Source of the DNA: Verrucomicrobia bacterium TMED56
GTDB taxonomy: Bacteria > Verrucomicrobiota > Verrucomicrobiia > Opitutales > Seribacteraceae
Assembly (NCBI GenBank): GCA_002167265.1
Contig: NHDJ01000018.1
Coordinates: 1-10,726 of the forward strand
Length of the DNA: 10,726 nt
Reading direction: 5' to 3'
Shown here: in pieces, positions 7,413-10,726 of the stretch
How positions within the stretch are numbered: position 1 is the stretch's first letter
How the letters are laid out: every line of letters starts with the position of its first letter
Program-made: the position numbers and the translations under genes
The notes under the pieces: model-generated
What the model saw: only the letters and a program-made list of their open reading frames with translations
What the model was told of the DNA's origin: nothing
The model's database searches: none

Positions 7413-8282
7413 CTAAAATAATTTTTTAATTTTAAGATAGATTGCCACCGCTTCCAACCATTTCCAGAGGTTAACTGAAAAAGGTCTTATCATCCCTCTG
7501 TAGATATAATTTACTGCGTGTAATCGTTGATCGGTTACCGATTCATTAGATTTAATCTGTTCCCCCCACCGCTCCATTAAAATCTGGGAATTTCTCAGAT
7601 TAAATCGCTTTCTTCCTTCCGTAGCACCTTTAACATGAATGACTATGCTATCATGGACAACATAGTTGCTTGTTCCATGCCGATTGAAACGTAAACACAA
7701 ATCCACATCTTCGCAACCATTTAGATAGGACTCATCAAAGCCATTAAGTTCAAGAAACTTTTCCTTTTTTACAAGACAACATGCTGCGGTAACGGCACTC
7801 CACTTTCTTACTTCACCTTGAAACCGAGAGTTTTTAAACCACTGTCCAAAGTGTCGGGGATTTCCTTGCGGACCAAAAACCACTCCCATGTGATCAAATT
7901 TTTTCGAAGATGCCAACTTTTGTACATTTCCGACAACTCCAGCATCAGGTTTTTCTCTGAATACCTCAATCATTGGAAGCAACCAGTCCCCATCCACAAA
8001 TACATCATTATTAAGAAAGCAGAGAAATTCTCCTTTGGCTTTTGATGCTGCAAAATTATTATTTTTTGCAAAACCCTTTTTCTCGGTGTTAAAAAAACAT
8101 AGGCAGGGTTCTTCTAGTCCTTTAAGAAATTCAACCGTTCCATCCTTACTGCAATCATCGACAATCAAAACCTCATATTCTAGGTTCTCTGGCAAAGTAT
8201 CTTCTAAGGCTCTTAAACAACGCTTTGTATATGCCAATTGTTCAAAAACTGAAATCAATATGCTTACTTTAGGCAGAGTCAT
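7413..8282 (-). CDS. Glycosyltransferase family 2
   Basis: A 289-residue GT-A fold glycosyltransferase, probably cytoplasmic and acting on an envelope sugar. Motifs: PKVSILISVFEQ (4-15), the nucleotide-binding EVLIVDDCSKDGT (37-49), KGFAKNNNFA (69-78), the DXD-like LNNDVFV (90-96) and the acceptor-side GCEDVDLCLR (189-198). No membrane helix is evident. The frame stays open to 8501, but the GT2 fold begins exactly at the ATG at 8282; the upstream part encodes no GT2 sequence and overlaps the GT4 gene. With this start the gene overlaps the end of the GT4 gene by 14 bp, which suggests coupled translation. It is last in a minus-strand operon after ACP-FabZ and GT4. Its stop lies 2 bp from the stop of the convergent synthase gene. 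Nine cysteines in 289 residues is rather high. Donor and acceptor sugars are unknown. Confidence 0.88.
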   Translation of the reverse strand: MTLPKVSILISVFEQLAYTKRCLRALEDTLPENLEYEVLIVDDCSKDGTVEFLKGLEEPCLCFFNTEKKGFAKNNNFAASKAKGEFLCFLNNDVFVDGDWLLPMIEVFREKPDAGVVGNVQKLASSKKFDHMGVVFGPQGNPRHFGQWFKNSRFQGEVRKWSAVTAACCLVKKEKFLELNGFDESYLNGCEDVDLCLRFNRHGTSNYVVHDSIVIHVKGATEGRKRFNLRNSQILMERWGEQIKSNESVTDQRLHAVNYIYRGMIRPFSVNLWKWLEAVAIYLKIKKLF

Positions 8283-9486
8283 TTTCAATAAACATCTCTT
8301 CAAAGTTAGATACAAGCAAACGGGCAGTGTTTCTGACATCAAACCGCTCGCGGGCATGCAACTGAGCATTCTTTCTAATTTTTCTAAAGCTCGTAGGATA
8401 GTTTGCGAAACTCTCCAGAATTTCGACCCATTCATGAAAGTTGACTGGATTAAGACTGTAGCCTGATGAGCCATCTGTAAAAGCCTCAGATGCACCCGCA
8501 TGATGAGAAGCCAAAATCAAACATCCGGCAGACATCGCTTCAGGAATAACATTGGGAATGCCATCACGATCGCCATTCGAACCAATAATTCCTGTAAATA
8601 GTTTTGCGTCTGCACGCAGGAAAAGATCCCGAACTTCTTCTTCTGATTTTGATCCAAGCAGATTAACTTTTTCAACCAGTCCGTACCTGTGAATTTCCGC
8701 ATCCAATTTATTAGCAAGCGGTCCCCCTCCAACAATATTCATTCGAAAATCACATTTCCCGCGTTTCATCAGCTCAAAAAGAATTCTCAAAAGAAGAAAA
8801 TATCCCTTTTTCTCCACCAACCTTCCCACACTGATTAATTCAAGGTGTAACGGCTTAATAAGTTCAAAGGAGCTTCTTTTCGGCCAATGACAGAGACCAC
8901 GCCTAATCACTTGCACCTTCTCCTTATTCATACCCATAGCATACAACCTTCGGGATGAGGATTTAGATGAAGTTCGAATCATCGACGCATGGTTAAGTTT
9001 CTCTGGAAGCATCCAGTCCCCTCCCCTGCGAAAAAGATCATAAGCATGTGCTCCCATACTGAATGGCACATCAATTAGTCTGCTCAAAGCATAGGCTGCA
9101 GTAGCAGGCATCGTCGCCCATACAGCATGTAAGGCTTCAAATCCTTCACTTTCAACTCGGCGAGCCTCGACCAACGCAAAGCCCAACCCCAAAAAAGTTT
9201 CATTCCAATTCTGAATATTAGGACAGGGACGGTGCCATAAAGTTTTCAAGACATCGCAAAATGCGGATGGTTTCCTCCATGCCCAGTATGGTAACCAAAA
9301 AAGGACAGAGTAAAGCTTCCAGCATGAAAATCTGTAAACCTGAATTCCTTCCCAATGCTTGGCACCACCCCAGATTGAATAAATTCTTGGTGACAAATCC
9401 AGTTGATTAATCGCCCGCAATTCTCGCCTGACAAATGTTTCCGTTGGTCGGGGAAAAGTTGCGTAGAAAAATGCTAACTTTGGCAA
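8269..9486 (-). CDS. Glycosyltransferase family 4 (GT-B fold), TTG start
   Basis: A 405-residue retaining glycosyltransferase of the kind found in exopolysaccharide and lipopolysaccharide clusters (WcaL/AmsK-like). The N-terminal LAFFYATFPRPTETFVRREL (4-23) is the family's opening strand and acceptor-side loop. SVGRLVEKKGY (219-229) opens the donor domain and GDRDGIPNVIPEAMSAG (305-321) is the sugar-nucleotide site, with Asp308 and Glu316 in the E-x7-E positions (Asp replaces the first Glu). A Trp/Leu-rich patch (57-70) may bind the membrane surface. The start is TTG at 9486: an in-frame TGA lies two codons upstream, no ATG occurs before residue 126, and a GGAG sits 11 bases ahead. The gene follows ACP-FabZ after 36 bp and overlaps the GT2 gene by 14 bp. 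Specificity is unknown. Confidence 0.87.
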   Translation of the reverse strand: MPKLAFFYATFPRPTETFVRRELRAINQLDLSPRIYSIWGGAKHWEGIQVYRFSCWKLYSVLFWLPYWAWRKPSAFCDVLKTLWHRPCPNIQNWNETFLGLGFALVEARRVESEGFEALHAVWATMPATAAYALSRLIDVPFSMGAHAYDLFRRGGDWMLPEKLNHASMIRTSSKSSSRRLYAMGMNKEKVQVIRRGLCHWPKRSSFELIKPLHLELISVGRLVEKKGYFLLLRILFELMKRGKCDFRMNIVGGGPLANKLDAEIHRYGLVEKVNLLGSKSEEEVRDLFLRADAKLFTGIIGSNGDRDGIPNVIPEAMSAGCLILASHHAGASEAFTDGSSGYSLNPVNFHEWVEILESFANYPTSFRKIRKNAQLHARERFDVRNTARLLVSNFEEMFIENDSA

Positions 9487-9497
9487 AACTCAAAGTT

Positions 9498-9501
9498 CTC
9501 C
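9498..9501 (-). promoter_or_regulatory. Shine-Dalgarno site for the GT4 gene
   Basis: On the minus strand this reads GGAG (followed by A), 11 bases before the TTG at 9486. It supports a TTG start for the GT4 gene. It is the clearest ribosome-binding site in the window; the other starts have weak or no such match. Confidence 0.55.
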
Positions 9502-9522
9502 AAACTTAACAGTAGGTAATCT

Positions 9523-10491
9523 TCAACTCTCGGAACTGTATTTTAAAAATCTGGCCGGCAGACCTTTATTACCATCTTCATCCGATCCGTTGCTGTGAGA
9601 ACCATTTCCATTTTGAGCACCCGTACCAGATTCTGAGCTCTCAACCCTTACCTGTCCATCAATTACAGGGAAATAATCAAAGGCCAATTTAATTTCTTCA
9701 GCAGTTGCAGTTTTCTGACCTTCCACCGAAATTTCACCTTGAAAACTTGCAAGGGGATGACGCACTCGATTAACTTTTACCTGCATTTCCAACAAATCTC
9801 CAGGTTTGCAAATCCTGCGACATTTAACCCCGTCGCAAGAGGTAAAAAATATTGTATTTGGGTCTACTTTTTCAGTAAGTGCTTCATTTTCCCCCTTGAG
9901 GAGAAAAAATACACACAACTGTCCGAGTGCTTCAATCATGATAGAGGCAGGAAAAACTGGATTCTCTTTAAAATGACCTTCAAGAAAGTATTCGTTTCCA
10001 GAAATCTTATAAGACGCAGTTGCTTTGTCCCCACTGATTGAAACAGATTCCAGAAACAAAAATGGTTCACGGTGGGGCATTAAAGAGGCAATTTCCTCAA
10101 TCCTGTAGGTCTTGGATCTTTTGGGGGGGTCTTCTCCTTTTGCCTTTGCACTGAGATATGCTTTTACATCACCAATAGTTCGTAAATCCCGTAATTCCTC
10201 GTTGTCTATGCTAACTTCCAAAGTTTGTTCGACCAACATAACAATTTCCAACATGGTCAGAGAATCCATTCCCAAATCCTCGTACATTCTCAAAGTATCA
10301 TCGCTTTTCGACAATATTTCTCGTTGCTCTGGTTCCAAATGCCGATCAATGATACCCATCACGATTTTTTCGACCTGATTGATATCTTTGTTCTTACGAA
10401 AAAGTAAAGCGGACTCATAGGTGCCAGGAGGACATCTCTTTAAGAGTTCCTTTAAGTCTTCTTCGACCGAGGATTCTGATTCTGTGGTCAT
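9523..10491 (-). CDS. Acyl carrier protein fused to FabZ/FabA-type 3-hydroxyacyl-ACP dehydratase
   Basis: A 322-residue two-domain protein. Residues 37-115 are an acyl carrier protein: YEDLGMDSLTMLEIVMLVEQ (70-89), with Ser77 of the DSL motif as the expected phosphopantetheine site and an acidic helix after it. Residues 128-275 are a hotdog-fold dehydratase: MPHREPFLFLESV (138-150), then GHFKENPVFPASIMIEALGQ (172-191). The FabZ catalytic pair is kept as His173 and Glu187, but the usual GHFPGxPxxPG reads GHFKENPVFPA. The N-terminal 36 residues are extra, and residues 284-322 form a hydrophilic Ser/Gly/Asn-rich tail ending LPARFLKYSSES. It probably acts on acyl chains held on its own or another ACP. 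It is first in the minus-strand operon, 36 bp before the GT4 gene, and divergent from trpS. It could serve a special lipid or polyketide rather than housekeeping fatty acid synthesis; that is inference. Confidence 0.9.
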   Translation of the reverse strand: MTTESESSVEEDLKELLKRCPPGTYESALLFRKNKDINQVEKIVMGIIDRHLEPEQREILSKSDDTLRMYEDLGMDSLTMLEIVMLVEQTLEVSIDNEELRDLRTIGDVKAYLSAKAKGEDPPKRSKTYRIEEIASLMPHREPFLFLESVSISGDKATASYKISGNEYFLEGHFKENPVFPASIMIEALGQLCVFFLLKGENEALTEKVDPNTIFFTSCDGVKCRRICKPGDLLEMQVKVNRVRHPLASFQGEISVEGQKTATAEEIKLAFDYFPVIDGQVRVESSESGTGAQNGNGSHSNGSDEDGNKGLPARFLKYSSES

Positions 10492-10519
10492 TTGGTATTG
10501 GAGATAAGTTTTTTTGTGG

Positions 10520-10551
10520 AGACTTGTAAGATGTTGGGGTATGACAAGTCT
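10520..10551. repeat. 8-bp inverted repeat between the ACP-FabZ gene and trpS
   Basis: AGACTTGT (10520-10527) and ACAAGTCT (10544-10551) are exact inverted copies separated by 16 bases, within the 83-bp divergent spacer. It could be an operator for a dimeric regulator or a weak leader hairpin for trpS. Chance occurrence in a spacer this size is a few percent by rough estimate, so the role is open. Confidence 0.45.
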
Positions 10552-10574
10552 AAGATGAAGATAATATCATACTG

Positions 10575-10726
10575 ATGGAAAAAGCTAGTTCAAGCAAACC
10601 AAAACCTGTTATCTTAACTTGTGCTCAACCCACAGGTGCTCTAACTCTTGGAAACTACCTGGGAGCAATCCGTAACTGGTCGGAAATGTTGGTTAACCAT
10701 GATTGCTACTTTGGAATTGTTGACCT
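10575..10726 (+). CDS. trpS: Tryptophanyl-tRNA synthetase, N-terminal part (cut by window end)
   Basis: The first 50 codons of a class I aminoacyl-tRNA synthetase that charges tRNA-Trp. The translation has VILTCAQPTGALTLGNYLG (12-30), the typical TrpRS opening in which TLGN takes the place of HIGH, followed by AIRNWSEML (31-39) and CYFGIVDL (46-53, with the last codon cut). This matches bacterial TrpRS order and spacing, including the IVD motif. The ten-residue N-terminal leader (MEKASSSKPK) is slightly longer than in E. coli. The gene is divergent from the ACP-FabZ gene across 83 bp. No Shine-Dalgarno or T-box leader is seen. The rest lies beyond the window. Confidence 0.93.
   Translation, partial: MEKASSSKPKPVILTCAQPTGALTLGNYLGAIRNWSEMLVNHDCYFGIVD

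Noticed and set aside
8035..8466. Plus-strand frame of 143 codons opposite the GT2/GT4 junction
   Set aside because: It lies wholly antisense to two well-supported glycosyltransferase genes and shows no domain pattern.
8283..8501. Longer N-terminus for the GT2 gene (start at 8501)
   Set aside because: The extra 73 residues show no GT2 sequence and are the GT4 coding region read in another frame. The GT2 fold begins at the ATG at 8282.
10492..10574. T-box or trp attenuator ahead of trpS
   Set aside because: The 83-bp spacer is too short for a T-box, has no T-box-like consensus and no Trp-codon leader peptide.
1..10726. CRISPR arrays, tRNA or rRNA genes, insertion sequences
   Set aside because: No regularly spaced repeats, no tRNA- or rRNA-like sequence and no transposase coding region or flanking inverted repeats were found.

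Overview
The window comes from a moderately AT-rich bacterial chromosome. No single gene proves the lineage. The mix fits the Verrucomicrobiota (Opitutia-like) or a related PVC lineage: a GldA/GldFG/DUF4340 export operon outside the Bacteroidota, an acyl carrier protein fused to a FabZ-type dehydratase, and mostly weak or absent Shine-Dalgarno sequences. This placement is inference (about 50-60% sure).

Layout. (1) Positions 1-134, minus strand: the 5' end of an exported or membrane-anchored protein I do not recognise. (2) Positions 294-6121, plus strand: a three-gene operon. It encodes a GldA-like ABC ATPase, a 994-residue fusion of an ABC-2 permease (GldF-like) with a GldG-like auxiliary domain, and a membrane-anchored DUF4340 protein that ends in a parvulin-type peptidyl-prolyl isomerase domain. 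A 13-bp hairpin with a T-tract closes it at 6144-6177. (3) Positions 6214-7410, plus strand: a PLP-dependent alpha-oxoamine synthase (BioF / serine palmitoyltransferase / CqsA type). (4) Positions 10491 down to 7413, minus strand: an operon of ACP-FabZ fusion, GT4 glycosyltransferase and GT2 glycosyltransferase, meeting the synthase gene tail to tail with 2 bp between them. (5) Positions 10575-10726, plus strand: the 5' end of trpS, divergent from the ACP-FabZ gene.

How the genes may work together. The first operon looks like an envelope ABC exporter with a periplasmic-facing auxiliary subunit and a dedicated folding helper; its substrate is unknown. The second group joins an enzyme that condenses an amino acid with an acyl thioester, an ACP-tethered acyl dehydratase and two sugar transferases. 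That is a plausible kit for a sphingoid-like or other acylated amino-ketone lipid and its glycosylation. This link rests on gene proximity and family chemistry only. The synthase is on the opposite strand and could simply be BioF of biotin synthesis.
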